Shown here piece after piece: positions 14,563-23,171 of a DNA stretch of 64,000 bases; within the stretch, counting starts at the first letter, position 1; each line of letters starts with the position of its first letter. Under the pieces are notes generated by a model. That model ran no database searches. It worked only from the letters and a program-made list of their open reading frames with translations, and had not been told where the DNA came from. The stretch lies in NCBI RefSeq assembly GCF_932526225.1, contig NC_064036.1, forward strand, positions 19,056,953 to 19,120,952. The letters are read 5' to 3'. The stretch is from Nematostella vectensis (Eukaryota; Cnidaria; Anthozoa; Actiniaria; Edwardsiidae). Position numbers and translations under genes: made by a program.

Positions 14563-15280
14563 GCTGTGTGGGCGTGTTAGTCACGCACGAAGGCAAACTG
14601 TACCGATCGGGACAAGACGGATGGGCTATCGACAGGGCGTTTACAGACGAGACTGGACATGATCCTCAATGGCTCCCTGATGATCACCCAGCCTACCAAG
14701 AGTACATCGAAGCTACGCACTCGATGGGCGGCGCAATGGGGTATCGCTTCAAGAAGTGGACCCAAAGAGAAAACATCAGGCCAACGCCTCCTAAATACAG
14801 GGACGTCTGGCGAGCGGCGCAGGTTGAGTCCAAAGTGTGGAATAGCAGGGAAAACTTAGGGGCGCATCCTCATGCTCACATCGACATGCGTGCGGCGTAC
14901 CTAGGATGCGAGGACAGTGTCTTCGGCGGCGCCTCGGACGCCATTGATCTGGTACGGAAATACTTCTTCCCTACGAACGTGTATCGTATCGCGGATGTTG
15001 CGGGACGGCCATTGAGCGAGGTTCTTCAACTGACCGGGGCCATTCAGTTGACCGAGTGGGGGTTCTTTGAGGCCTGCCACCCCTACACTTCCGGGAGGGT
15101 AGGGCAGCACTTGGAACAAAACGAGGGCTGGATCACCACGCCAGAGCTCAAGGACCTGCTAGACTCGGGTGACCTCGCCATGGCCGCGGCGAGGGAGGTG
15201 TTGTATAGCGTCGGAAAAAAGGACTCCATCAAGTTCCCCCACTCCGGCCCCGGAGGCGAAGACTCGTTTCGTAGGCAAGT
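14556..15280 (+). pseudogene. replication protein, polymerase-like palm part 1 (between frameshifts)
   Basis: This frame reads from about 14556 to 15280. The sequence HIDMRAAYLGCE (14876-14911) resembles motif A of family-B DNA polymerases (a D followed by an aromatic Y). The segment ends near GPGGED, where a second +1 shift moves the reading to the next frame. It is flanked by an N-terminal domain and by motif-C-like sequence downstream. Alternative: a coincidental match in an unknown domain. Confidence 0.5.
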
Positions 15281-17085
15281 GCACTCGCCATGGCGACGAG
15301 TCCTCGATCGTAGTCCGCGACCGTGAAGAAGCCGCGTATCTGACAAACCTCCTTGCGGGCACCGACCACTTACTTAACTTCGAGCATGCCGACGGGGCTC
15401 ATCTGATCCAATACAAAGACGGAGTCCGGCGCTCACAATGGTACCAAATCAGGGCCTTCGTCTTGGCGTACACAAACATAGCGTTGCGACGCATGTTGAG
15501 GCGGTTCACTCGCGAAGACGTCCTCCGTGTGTGCACAGATGTCATATACGCAAAGGCGGTGCCCAGTGGTGTGAAGCTCGTGGAGCGAAACCCGAGGTAT
15601 GGAGAGTGGCGCCACAAGAGGCCTGGGTACGAGTGGCGGCCCGAGGCGGCTTGGGGTCCGAAGAGGTCGGGGTGCTTGGCTAGGGAGCCAAGCACTGCGC
15701 CGAGTCTGCCGCGCGATCTGGTGGCCGCGACCTCTGCGAGGATGTATCTAGCCAGCCAGGGAGGATCGGGGAAGACCGAGTGGGCGGTGAGCATGTTCCG
15801 TGGCCGTAACGCTGTGGTGCTCACCCCCGAGAACGACCTCGCCCACGACCATCGCAACAACCCGCGCCTCGCGATGAAGGCTCAAACCTACCACCACTAC
15901 CTCTGCATACCAGCGGAGAAGCCGATAGAGGAGTGGAGACCTTCCGAGCTGGGGCACAAACTCGACCGTCTTGCAGAAGTAATCATCATTGACGAGTCTT
16001 GTAAGGTGCAGACTAAAGTGCTACGTGCCGTCCTAGGGTATCTCGCCACGCGGCCGTGTCAGGTAGTGTGTTGTGGCGACTATGGGCAGGTCCCGCCCTG
16101 GGGAGATAAAGAGGGGCCTCACGATATGCTCAAGGAGTGGGCACAAGGGAACATCCGCTGGTTCGAGTCCGACTACCGCTGCCTGTGTGAAGACTGCGGA
16201 AATCCGTACAGTACATGCGACTGCGGCTCTGCCGCCCCCTCCTCCAGGCTCCACGACATAAAGGGCCGGATTTGGTGTCAGCCAGACTCCCAACAGCTTG
16301 AGGTGTTTCGGGAGGAGTGGGATGGGGTGGCGTTCGACGCGGCGATCGAACGGGCCCACTCAAGCGATATGTGGGTGTGCTCGACCAACAAGATGGGGGC
16401 CCTTGTCCAGCAGCGATTGGTAGAGCACCACAGGAAAAACTACCCCCGACTGCCAGCAGCCATCCGCTTTGACCCCGATCCTAGCGTCGCGCATCGTTAT
16501 CGCAAACAAGGACGGCCGGTGCCCGTGCCAGGCAAAAGGGGCGAGAAGGTCGACGCGTACAAAGGCACGGTAGTCGAGATCCCTCTCGGCGTGGTCCTTA
16601 ACGGGCTTCCCCTCGAGTGGAAATACGCGGGCTGGGGGACAGTCCACCGGGTGCAGGGCAAGACCATCCAGAACCCAAGACGTCTGTTTATCATAGACCA
16701 CAGCTTAGAGGGCTGGATCACGAATGCTGTGTACACCGGCATCTCCCGCGTGCGGCTCGCCGACCAGATAGTCCGCGTGATCCCCCCCGATGACACCCCA
16801 GGTGCCTTGGTTCCCACAGGACTGCAGGCTACGCCCAGTGAAGAGCTCATTATAGCGCGAATCAAGCGATACGCTATAGACGACAGGCAAAAGGGTCGCA
16901 CAAAGTACACTGGAGTACACGCGGAAAAGAAGTGCACGGTCTGTGGCACTCAGCTTCTGCTTCAGGGGTACACCAAGAGCCATCCCCAATGCTTCAGTAT
17001 CGACCGGCTGGACGACAGTCAGGGTCACTACAAGTGGAATGTCAGAATCACGTGCCTTAGCTGCAATAGAAGGCACAAGCGCTGA
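15270..17085 (+). pseudogene. replication protein: palm part 2, SF1 helicase and HNH domain
   Basis: After the second shift comes WYQIRAFVLAYTNIAL and VLRVCTDVIYAK (about 15522-15557). That looks like the family-B motif B/C region, but with Cys where the first catalytic Asp of DTD is expected. Next is an SF1-type helicase: Walker A SQGGSGKTEW (15754-15783), Walker B VIIIDESCKV, motif III CCGDYGQVPPW, motif V VHRVQGKTIQ, motif VI AVYTGISRVR. A CDCG zinc-knuckle-like stretch lies near 16180-16230. The C-terminus is HNH-like: CTVCG, SIDRLDDSQGHYKWNV, CLSCNRRHK. It ends one base before the convergent integrase gene. The predicted role is element DNA replication. Confidence 0.65.
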
Positions 17086-18008
17086 TCACGCAACGCGCAA
17101 CTGCGATCGCGTGAAGCCGTGCTTAGAGTACGCCGTGTAATACAACACAGGCTGTCCGGGCTCCATGACCCTCTTTAGTATTGGGTACGCCTTGCTTGTC
17201 CACCACGGGTCCGTCGCTCGCCGTCGGCCCTTGTCCTGAAGGTCTTCCTCGTTTACGGCGATGTACACCTCCGTTCCGACCTCTAAGGGGACCTCTAGGG
17301 GAGGCTTTTCGGCTTTGAGAGGCACGCGCCTCAGCTTTATGGCGTCCTCAGGCGCAAGGCCAGTCATGCGAGTCTTTGTTGCGTTCATGTCCGAGATGAC
17401 GATTGGCAAAGCAGTAACCCACTCGCGGTTTGTCTTGCCGGACGCAAGCTCCCTCGAGTACTGCGCACGAAATAGGCGCTGCGCCAGCCAGCGATGGAAA
17501 GACTCGGCAAAAACTTGGCTCCTGTGGTGCCCTGGCTCAGCCCGTCGGACCTCCACCCCGTGGTCTGTTAGGAGCTTCGTGGTAGCACCCTTGAACTCCG
17601 TGCCGTCATCAACCATGAGGACTTTAGGCCATGTGAGGGGTCCCTCTGCATAGATGCCAGCGAGTTCAGTGGGCGGGCGGCTTTATATCGTGAAGCAACG
17701 TCAACGACAGTCAGGGCATACTTGTACCCGCGGTCGGTTGGCAAGAATAGCAGGTCCGACTGGTGGATACGGTTTGGTATCTGCTCCGAGAAGTGGGCGT
17801 AGGTAGTCGGAGGAGGGGGCGTCTGTGTGTAACCCCCGACGGGCTGAGAGCGTACCCACTTGCGCACTCGATCTATGGAGGCTGAGCCCTTGGGAAGTTT
17901 GGTGTGCAGAGCGGTCACTCCCTGGAAGCCACCTCTGGCGTAGTATATAGGACGAAGGAACGCATCGAGTTCTTCGTCGGACATGCGCTTACCGTTCCGG
18001 CGGGCCAT
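17086..18008 (-). pseudogene. retroviral-type (rve) integrase, frameshifted
   Basis: Catalyses strand transfer of the element DNA, giving the 6-bp duplication. The N-terminal ORF (17568-18008) starts MARRNGKRMSDEELDAF and has HQSDLLFLPTDRGYKYALT with the first catalytic Asp, then VVDVASRY. The frame is lost near 17650-17670. The second ORF (17086-17616) has VDDGTEFKG with the second Asp and QVFAESFHRWLA with the Glu about 34 residues later, a D-D-35-E pattern typical of Polinton integrases. The C-terminal part (WWTSKAYPILKRV) is probably an SH3-like domain. The break likely makes this copy inactive. It is convergent with the replication gene. Confidence 0.9.
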
Positions 18009-18061
18009 TACGTTCGTATCGCGACGGGGGAGTCAGTCTCCAACAGGCGGATGCCGTCTGC

Positions 18062-18165
18062 TACGCCTTCGGCGTACGTATACGTACACGTATACGTACA
18101 CACGTATACGCGCAGCATGGAAAAAGGCCGCCTAGACGCATACGTGCGTATACGCGTTTCGACGA
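18062..18165. promoter_or_regulatory. alternating tacg/cgta-rich palindromic region upstream of the integrase
   Basis: An alternating purine-pyrimidine stretch (cgtacgtatacgtacacg, tatacgtacacacgtatacg, then tacgtgcgtatacgcg) with many small palindromes. It lies between the integrase start (18008) and the stop of the next gene (18174). It may be the integrase promoter or a Z-DNA-prone spacer; no defined factor site is recognised. Confidence 0.4.
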
Positions 18166-18173
18166 CAGCTGCG

Positions 18174-18586
18174 TCACAGCAAGCGGCTGGCTGCGTAGCC
18201 GATAGCGAGAGCGCCGGCGCCTATGTACGCCAACTCGGCGTTCTTCTGCGTTTTGCTGGGTACGTAGTAGTCGGACAGCTCGGGGGCCCGCATCGACTCC
18301 AGGGAGGTCTGGTTGGAGAGTTTGAGCGCGTAGTCGGTGTCGGTGAAGTTCTGCTTTGCGAGGGACCCTCTCTCGCGACTTTGAGCTTGCCAATCGAGGA
18401 TTTTTGTCGCCGCTGTTGGTAGCGTCCATAGTCTTGTTGGTATTTCTCTAGGGCCTTGTCGTGCCTCTCCTTCTCGGCTAAGGCGGGGCTCTCATCGTTC
18501 GACAGGAACTTTGCGAGGTAATTGCCACCAACGAATGCAGTCGCATTTAGGACGGCGCCGCCAATCAAAATCGCGACAGAGGCCAT
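18174..18586 (-). pseudogene. small two-membrane-segment protein, frameshifted
   Basis: Starts MASVAILIGGAVLNATAFVG, a signal-anchor or membrane segment, then a charged helix (EKERHDKALEKYQQDYGRYQ). The frame changes once near 18360-18380. Downstream it reads FTDTDYALKLSNQTSLE, then YIGAGALAIGYAASRLL and stop at 18174. Both ends are hydrophobic with a charged middle. Probably a virion membrane-associated or minor capsid protein; the family is not recognised. The 413-nt span is not a multiple of three, confirming one indel. Confidence 0.6.
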
Positions 18587-18671
18587 GTTTATGCGAAGCA
18601 CACTCCACGTGCTGTGTGTATGCGCAAGGCGCGCACGAGTTTAATACACGGCCTACATGTACCGCGGTACA

Positions 18672-18896
18672 CTACATGGGCAGGATCTTTTGGTCCTCAA
18701 GGTAACCCTTCAAAGCGACAGCACCAGCGACGGCGGCAGTCATTTTTGCGTAGTTCATGGCGTTCGCGGAGGGATCTTTGGTGAAGTCCTCGCGTAAGAC
18801 CTTGCGCCCAACCCAGCCGATGCCTTCGACGAGGCCGGTTATGACTGCGGCGTCGGTGATGGTCTTTGTAATCTTGCTTTGCTGCGTCGTCGACAT
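18672..18896 (-). CDS. 74-aa hydrophobic protein
   Basis: MSTTQQSKITKTITDAAV, then a Gly/Ala-rich amphipathic part (GLVEGIGWVGRKVL) and a C-terminal membrane-like segment (AAVAGAVALKGYLED). The start is the ATG at 18894-18896; longer upstream frame is not coding-like. It sits between two other small minus-strand genes of the element and may be co-transcribed. Unknown function; perhaps a virion membrane component. Confidence 0.55.
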   Translation of the reverse strand: MSTTQQSKITKTITDAAVITGLVEGIGWVGRKVLREDFTKDPSANAMNYAKMTAAVAGAVALKGYLEDQKILPM

Positions 18897-18936
18897 CGTG
18901 CGGATATGGGTGGGGCCCTCGTGTCTAAATGTCTGC

Positions 18937-19599
18937 TTACTCCATGGATAACAGCCGAGACCCGGGAGCGCGAAGCGCTGTCGCCGGAGCGCGCTCCTTG
19001 GTCTGCTGTGTGGCCGCCAGCGGCGGCCTTGTGGGCGGAGTCCCGCCGTCGGCCGCTGCGTGCGGATCGGTAGCTCGCTCGGCCCCGGGGCCACCAGCTG
19101 GTGTGCGCGTGAACGCGGCAGCTAGCTCCCGCCTTCGTGTGTAGAGGCCGATCAATGACACTAGAAGACCAACGAGCCCGATGATCGAGCTGGCCGACCA
19201 GGCAGAGTTGCTCTCCGGGGCAGGTGTGTGTGCCGAAGGCATGCCAGCGCTTGCCGTTCCGGAGGCGGCATCGTCGGCGCGCAAGCGCCCTCCCGGCTGC
19301 GGCTCGCTCGGCCCCGGGGTTACCGGCAGCTGCTGCGCAGCGGCGACACGAAGCGCCTCTTTCTTCGCTCTGTTGATTCGGTTCCACTTTGCCAAGCGCC
19401 TTCCGGCTTCGACTCGTCCAGGGTGAGGTCGGGTCGCGGGCGGTTCGGGGCTCGTGATTCGCGCGTCGTGCGCCGCTGCCGGGACGGCAGCTACAGGCGT
19501 ACGTGCAGGTTCTTGATGCTGTTTGCCAGGTTCTTGGGCAAGTTCTTGAGCAAGTTGTTCGTCAGGCTGGGCACTGGTACTTCCTTGATGTTCCCCCAT
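18937..19599 (-). CDS. 220-aa Pro/Ala/Glu-rich protein with one membrane segment
   Basis: Begins MGEHQGSTSAQPDEQLAQEL. Low-complexity Pro/Ala-rich sequence holds a basic patch (GRRLAKWNRINRAKKEA). A single membrane span SIIGLVGLLVSLIGLY lies about residues 145-160, followed by TRRR, and the tail is again low complexity. The topology rule (positive TRRR after the span) suggests the tail faces inside. Not recognised. The ORF is open, but its compositional bias makes exact ends uncertain. Confidence 0.5.
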   Translation of the reverse strand: MGEHQGSTSAQPDEQLAQELAQEPGKQHQEPARTPVAAVPAAAHDARITSPEPPATRPHPGRVEAGRRLAKWNRINRAKKEALRVAAAQQLPVTPGPSEPQPGGRLRADDAASGTASAGMPSAHTPAPESNSAWSASSIIGLVGLLVSLIGLYTRRRELAAAFTRTPAGGPGAERATDPHAAADGGTPPTRPPLAATQQTKERAPATALRAPGSRLLSME

Positions 19600-19625
19600 C
19601 TGCGTCGTCGTGCGAACACGCTGTG

Positions 19626-19665
19626 TCAACTACTTGGAACCAAGTACTTGGTACCAAGTGGTAGG
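19626..19665. promoter_or_regulatory. nested palindromes upstream of the 220-aa gene
   Basis: acttggtaccaagt is a perfect 14-bp palindrome and ccaagtacttgg a perfect 12-bp palindrome. They overlap next to a similar imperfect one (acttggaaccaagt). They lie just before the start of the minus-strand gene ending at 19599, a position that would fit an operator or promoter element. Confidence 0.45.
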
Positions 19666-19820
19666 AGACGTGGCAAGCTTTCAAATGAGCGTCTACTCTG
19701 GGATGGCGGGCTCGACACTGTCCGCGGCTGCTACCTCGCGTTGGCTCCGCGCGTCAGCGCTTGCCGTTCCGGTGTCGGCACGACAGTCCACATGACGCGC
19801 TATGTGTAACGCCCCGGCGG

Positions 19821-20273
19821 CTAAAGCCATCGAACGGCCACAGCGTAGAGCCAGGCTTCCGCACAAAGCACGGAGCTCGTTGATGATGATGTAGTCGGAC
19901 CTAGGTCGTTGTGGAGATCGGCCACGCTGTCTATCGGCAGCGCCATGCCTACCAGCTTGGTCGTTAGCTTCAGAAAGCTGTCTGCCAGGGAGTCTGTAGT
20001 CCGGCTGGCTAGAGCGGTCTCGTATCGCCTCTCGTACTTTCTCACCTCCTCGGCGCTCATGCGTTTGACGTCGCCGTGGGTCAGGGCCTTGCCTACCATC
20101 TCTCTCGACTTCCCCGAGGCTACGAGAATCGCGAGTTTCTCCCTCGCGTCTGCTATCTCGGTTTGCTCACCGGCGGCCGGGACGGCTTGCGCCGGGCAGT
20201 CCAACGTCTCGACGGCCGGGAGGTCGGCGGCGACCCCCTCGAGAAGACTCTCAAAGCATTCTTCGCTCATCAT
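19821..20273 (-). CDS. 150-aa protein downstream of the packaging ATPase
   Basis: Starts MMSEECFESLLEGVAADLPA; the ATGATG overlaps the ATPase stop (20270-20272) by a few bases, indicating a coupled gene pair. The middle is charged and helical (SAEEVRKYERRYETAL), followed by a hydrophobic helix (LTTKLVGMALPIDSV). The last about 30 residues after LHNDLGPT are Ser/Ala-rich and could be out of frame. No family recognised. Confidence 0.5.
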   Translation of the reverse strand: MMSEECFESLLEGVAADLPAVETLDCPAQAVPAAGEQTEIADAREKLAILVASGKSREMVGKALTHGDVKRMSAEEVRKYERRYETALASRTTDSLADSFLKLTTKLVGMALPIDSVADLHNDLGPTTSSSTSSVLCAEAWLYAVAVRWL

Positions 20274-20816
20274 CGTTCGACTAGGGCGATGGTATAAGGG
20301 TGACGCAAGCAAAACTCTAACTTCGAGAACTTTTTCGTCTTGAGGGCCTTCATGTACTCTTTCATCTTCTCCTCTGAAAGCTCCGCGCCGTAGTCATGCA
20401 GGACAGCTTTCATGTCCGCCTTGCTCGGGGTATAGAAGACCACCAGGGCCGCGATGTTCTCGCGGAACGGCTTCGTGATGCTGGTGAACTGCTGTGTGAT
20501 CACCCACACGCTGATACCCACGTGGCGCGCGCTGAACGCCAAGTTGACGAGCTGGTCAGAGCGCCTCTTAACGTCTTTCGAGGCCGCACAGTCGTCGGGT
20601 ATGATTAGCGTATTAGTGCCTTCGAAGAGAGTGGAGACGAACCTCAGCAGTATGTCGATCTGACCCGCCTCAGGTGCGATGACAAACAGACGATTGTCGC
20701 CCTCGCCGAAGCCGTCGTATGTTTTGTTGTAGACAAAGGTAGGGCACACGAGTACGATGTAGTCAAACAAAAAGGCCCACGATGAGAGCGTTAAATGGGA
20801 CGTTTTTCGGGTCCAT
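20270..20816 (-). pseudogene. FtsK/HerA-like genome-packaging ATPase lacking its P-loop
   Basis: Such ATPases pump element DNA into the capsid. The N-terminus MDPKNVPFNALIVG starts at 20816. It is cut off where a P-loop (GxxxxGKT) is expected, because the strand between NALIVG and FDYIVLVCPTF is missing and the frame changes at about 20765-20775. Downstream are TLIIPDDCAA (Walker-B-like, DD rather than DE), ARHVGISVWVITQQFTSI (the sensor-type Gln motif typical of viral A32-like packaging ATPases) and a C-terminal helical part. Loss of Walker A should abolish ATP binding. It lies between the capsid gene and the 150-aa gene. Confidence 0.8.
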
Positions 20817-20835
20817 ACCGCTCCGGCGTATGTGC

Positions 20836-22101
20836 TCAGTATTGTATGGACTCTAGCTGTCCGTTCATAAGGTTCATCTGGGCGTCGGCCACTACAAACA
20901 CGTGACAGTTTACGCTACCCGAGCCGCCTGCCGTGCGTTTTATCTCGAGGTGCACACCGTCGCGGGTATTGACCAATCGAAGACCACCCCCATGGATGGC
21001 GCTTTCGTCCGTCGTTCGAAGGTCGATCCACAGAGCAAACTTGTTATCGCCATAGAACGACTCGGGGCCGATTGCCGGGGCGGCGGGCGCTCCGCTGTGC
21101 CCCCCCGGGGAGGGGCGGACGAACCGCCTTTTCGCCTCCCTCCAGAAATCCGTGGGGCGCAGGCCCTGGCTGAAGACTTTGTTTGGCGTGCCGTCGATTG
21201 TAACGCGAACGCTCTTGATGTCGGGGTACACGAACTTCTCAGAGTCGCGAGTCCCTGCCGTGTATGGCTCCACGAAGAGGAGCAGCAGACCACTCATAGA
21301 CCTTCGCGGCAGGTTGACACTCTCGTTGATTATGCTGTCCGTCCCTTTGCTAATCACGAAGGTCTTGTGAAGGTTCACTTGCTCGTAGAAGAACGTTGTG
21401 CCGTTGTGGTAGGCGGCGGCTGCAGACCGGGCGAGGTTGTCGTCCCTCAGGCTTTCGTACTCCAGCTCTAGATTTTTGATGCCATAGGATAATTTGGTGG
21501 CATCAGTTCCGACTACTACCTGGTCAGCCGATGCGAACGTGATCTCGAAGAGCAGCGCCTCGGAGAGCGCCCTTGGGTATAGCACGCCGTGGTCCGTCAG
21601 CAGAGAATGGTCTAGCGAGATGGTGTACCTCGCCCCGTGGGTGGCGCTTAGAGCGTTCTCCTTGGCGTTACTGGTCGCCTTATCGCCAGCCTTGGAGCGA
21701 AGCTTGCGCATGTTTTCCGACTGTATGCCCTGCTCCAGGCGGTCCTCTCTCTCGACCTTGGACAGGTAAAGCTCCTCATACGTCTTGAAGACGTCGTAGC
21801 GGTTGGTGTCCTGGAGCGTTTCTCCTGCAAACGTGATTTTCAGGCGGCTCACGAGATTTCGGCCGACGTTGTTCACGACGGTATTATTCGCATGGCCCGA
21901 GACGGAGAGTTCGAGACCGACCCTCAAGGAGCCAGGCACGAGCGTGACGCCTTCCGACAGCTTTGGGACCGCCACATATAGCGTCTCCTCTGGGGAAGCC
22001 GTCGACGGGTTGAGAGTGACCCGGTGAACAGTTCTCTCGGCTTTCAACCCCAGAGGGATTCTTGGTGATCGCTGGGGGTCGAGTTTATCGCTGACTGACA
22101 T
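20836..22101 (-). CDS. double-jelly-roll-type major capsid protein
   Basis: A 421-aa open frame with start ATG at 22099-22101. Beta-strand-rich, with segments I recall from PLV and adintovirus-like capsid proteins: VVNNVGRNLVSRLKITFAGE, NRYDVFKTYEELYLSKVERE, then ISLDHSLLTDHGVLYPRALS and RPTDFWREAKRRFV. It ends LMNGQLESIQY. A Pro/Gly-rich insertion near residues 330-350 (PSPGGHSGAP) may be surface-exposed or a local artefact. Size fits single-gene PLV capsids rather than the larger Polinton ones. It forms pseudo-hexameric capsomers in related viruses. This is the best-preserved large gene of the element. Confidence 0.8.
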   Translation of the reverse strand: MSVSDKLDPQRSPRIPLGLKAERTVHRVTLNPSTASPEETLYVAVPKLSEGVTLVPGSLRVGLELSVSGHANNTVVNNVGRNLVSRLKITFAGETLQDTNRYDVFKTYEELYLSKVEREDRLEQGIQSENMRKLRSKAGDKATSNAKENALSATHGARYTISLDHSLLTDHGVLYPRALSEALLFEITFASADQVVVGTDATKLSYGIKNLELEYESLRDDNLARSAAAAYHNGTTFFYEQVNLHKTFVISKGTDSIINESVNLPRRSMSGLLLLFVEPYTAGTRDSEKFVYPDIKSVRVTIDGTPNKVFSQGLRPTDFWREAKRRFVRPSPGGHSGAPAAPAIGPESFYGDNKFALWIDLRTTDESAIHGGGLRLVNTRDGVHLEIKRTAGGSGSVNCHVFVVADAQMNLMNGQLESIQY

Positions 22102-22152
22102 CGTGTACGCGTATGCACATAAAGTACGAAGTCGCGTGGCTATGGTGCGGAC

Positions 22153-22170
22153 TGTTAGACATGTCTAACA
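22153..22170. promoter_or_regulatory. 18-bp perfect palindrome in a divergent promoter
   Basis: tgttagacatgtctaaca is perfectly self-complementary. It lies in the 98-bp gap between the capsid gene (start 22101, minus) and the coiled-coil protein (start 22200, plus). It could bind a dimeric regulator of both late genes; this is inference from position and symmetry. Confidence 0.55.
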
Positions 22171-22199
22171 TAGCATAGCACGAGTTATGCGCGCGCATC

Positions 22200-23171
22200 A
22201 TGGGTGATGTTGACGTTGACATTGACGATACCTTGCCGGGCGCGTCCGCCGATCGCGGGGCGGGGGACGACGAGACGACGCCCCTCATCCCGTTTGACCC
22301 CGACGATGGGGAGTCGATCCCAATGACGAGCACGTCGTCACGTACGCATGCTGCGCATAGGACGGCTTCGCAAACCGCAGGAACGGCAAGCGCTGAAACC
22401 TCGTTCATCACAGAGGGTTCAGCGAGGAGACTAGGTCTCGAGTCCCTCAGGAAGGAATACCCAAACCTTGACGAGAATCTGTTACGGTTCCAGTTAAGCC
22501 GGAAGGGGAAGACGGAAATACGAGTTCACAACTACGGCAAAGGAGGAGGTTGGACCAAACCATATCCGCTGTTCAACAATGATGGGAGCATCCAACAGTA
22601 CGTTAAAAATCTGAAAGGCTTCAAGCTGGCGATGGGGCCCGTGGCAGAGGTAGACGCGGTAATCCAGGAGAACACAGAACGAGTCCAAGAGCTGCAAGGG
22701 GCGGTAGCCACAGACAGGGAGACCATCGACGACCCTAACACGCCAGAGAGTCGCCGTCAAGAGGCCCGTGAGCGCAACGAGGAGAGGCTGTCCGAGATTG
22801 ACGAACTAGAACGCGAAAACCGAGAGCTCGAGAACCAAAAGCCGCTAAGGAAGCGCATCAAAGCCATCTTCAAAAAGTACGGCTTCACCGCCACCGCTAT
22901 CGGGTTGGCCGTAGCGACGACGATCGCGGCCATTGTGACGTCGCTCGGCAAGTCGCTCTCCTCCGTGGCCAGAGGGGTCGGTAACGGGCTTAAGGCCATC
23001 GGGAAAAAGCTGGGCGAGCTTCTCCCCGGGTTAGTAGGCAACATCGCGAACGTCGTGTTTAAGGCCGCAGGAGAAGCGGTGAAATTCCTTGGCGAAAACG
23101 CGTGGCTGCTCATTCTAGCCGTAGCCGCGTTCTTGGTTCGTCAAATGCAAAGCAGTCATCGGAACAAGTAA
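22200..23171 (+). CDS. 323-aa coiled-coil protein with C-terminal membrane-active region
   Basis: Acidic N-terminus (MGDVDVDIDDTLPG), Ser/Thr-rich linker, a globular part (RVHNYGKGGGWTKPYPLF), then a coiled coil (about 165-220, with ERNEERLSEIDELERENREL). A KPLRKRIKAIFKKYG basic helix leads into a Gly/Ala-rich hydrophobic tail (GNGLKAIGKKLGELLPGL, then ENAWLLILAVAAFLVRQ). I recall this C-terminal pattern from many cnidarian virus-like proteins of unknown role; membrane penetration or anchoring of a virion part is plausible. It overlaps the convergent gene's stop by 16 bp. Confidence 0.7.
   Translation: MGDVDVDIDDTLPGASADRGAGDDETTPLIPFDPDDGESIPMTSTSSRTHAAHRTASQTAGTASAETSFITEGSARRLGLESLRKEYPNLDENLLRFQLSRKGKTEIRVHNYGKGGGWTKPYPLFNNDGSIQQYVKNLKGFKLAMGPVAEVDAVIQENTERVQELQGAVATDRETIDDPNTPESRRQEARERNEERLSEIDELERENRELENQKPLRKRIKAIFKKYGFTATAIGLAVATTIAAIVTSLGKSLSSVARGVGNGLKAIGKKLGELLPGLVGNIANVVFKAAGEAVKFLGENAWLLILAVAAFLVRQMQSSHRNK

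Noticed and set aside
18061..18429. 122-aa Arg-rich minus-strand ORF in the element
   Set aside because: Out-of-frame reading of the small membrane protein gene; the hydrophobic ends in the other two frames are more convincing.
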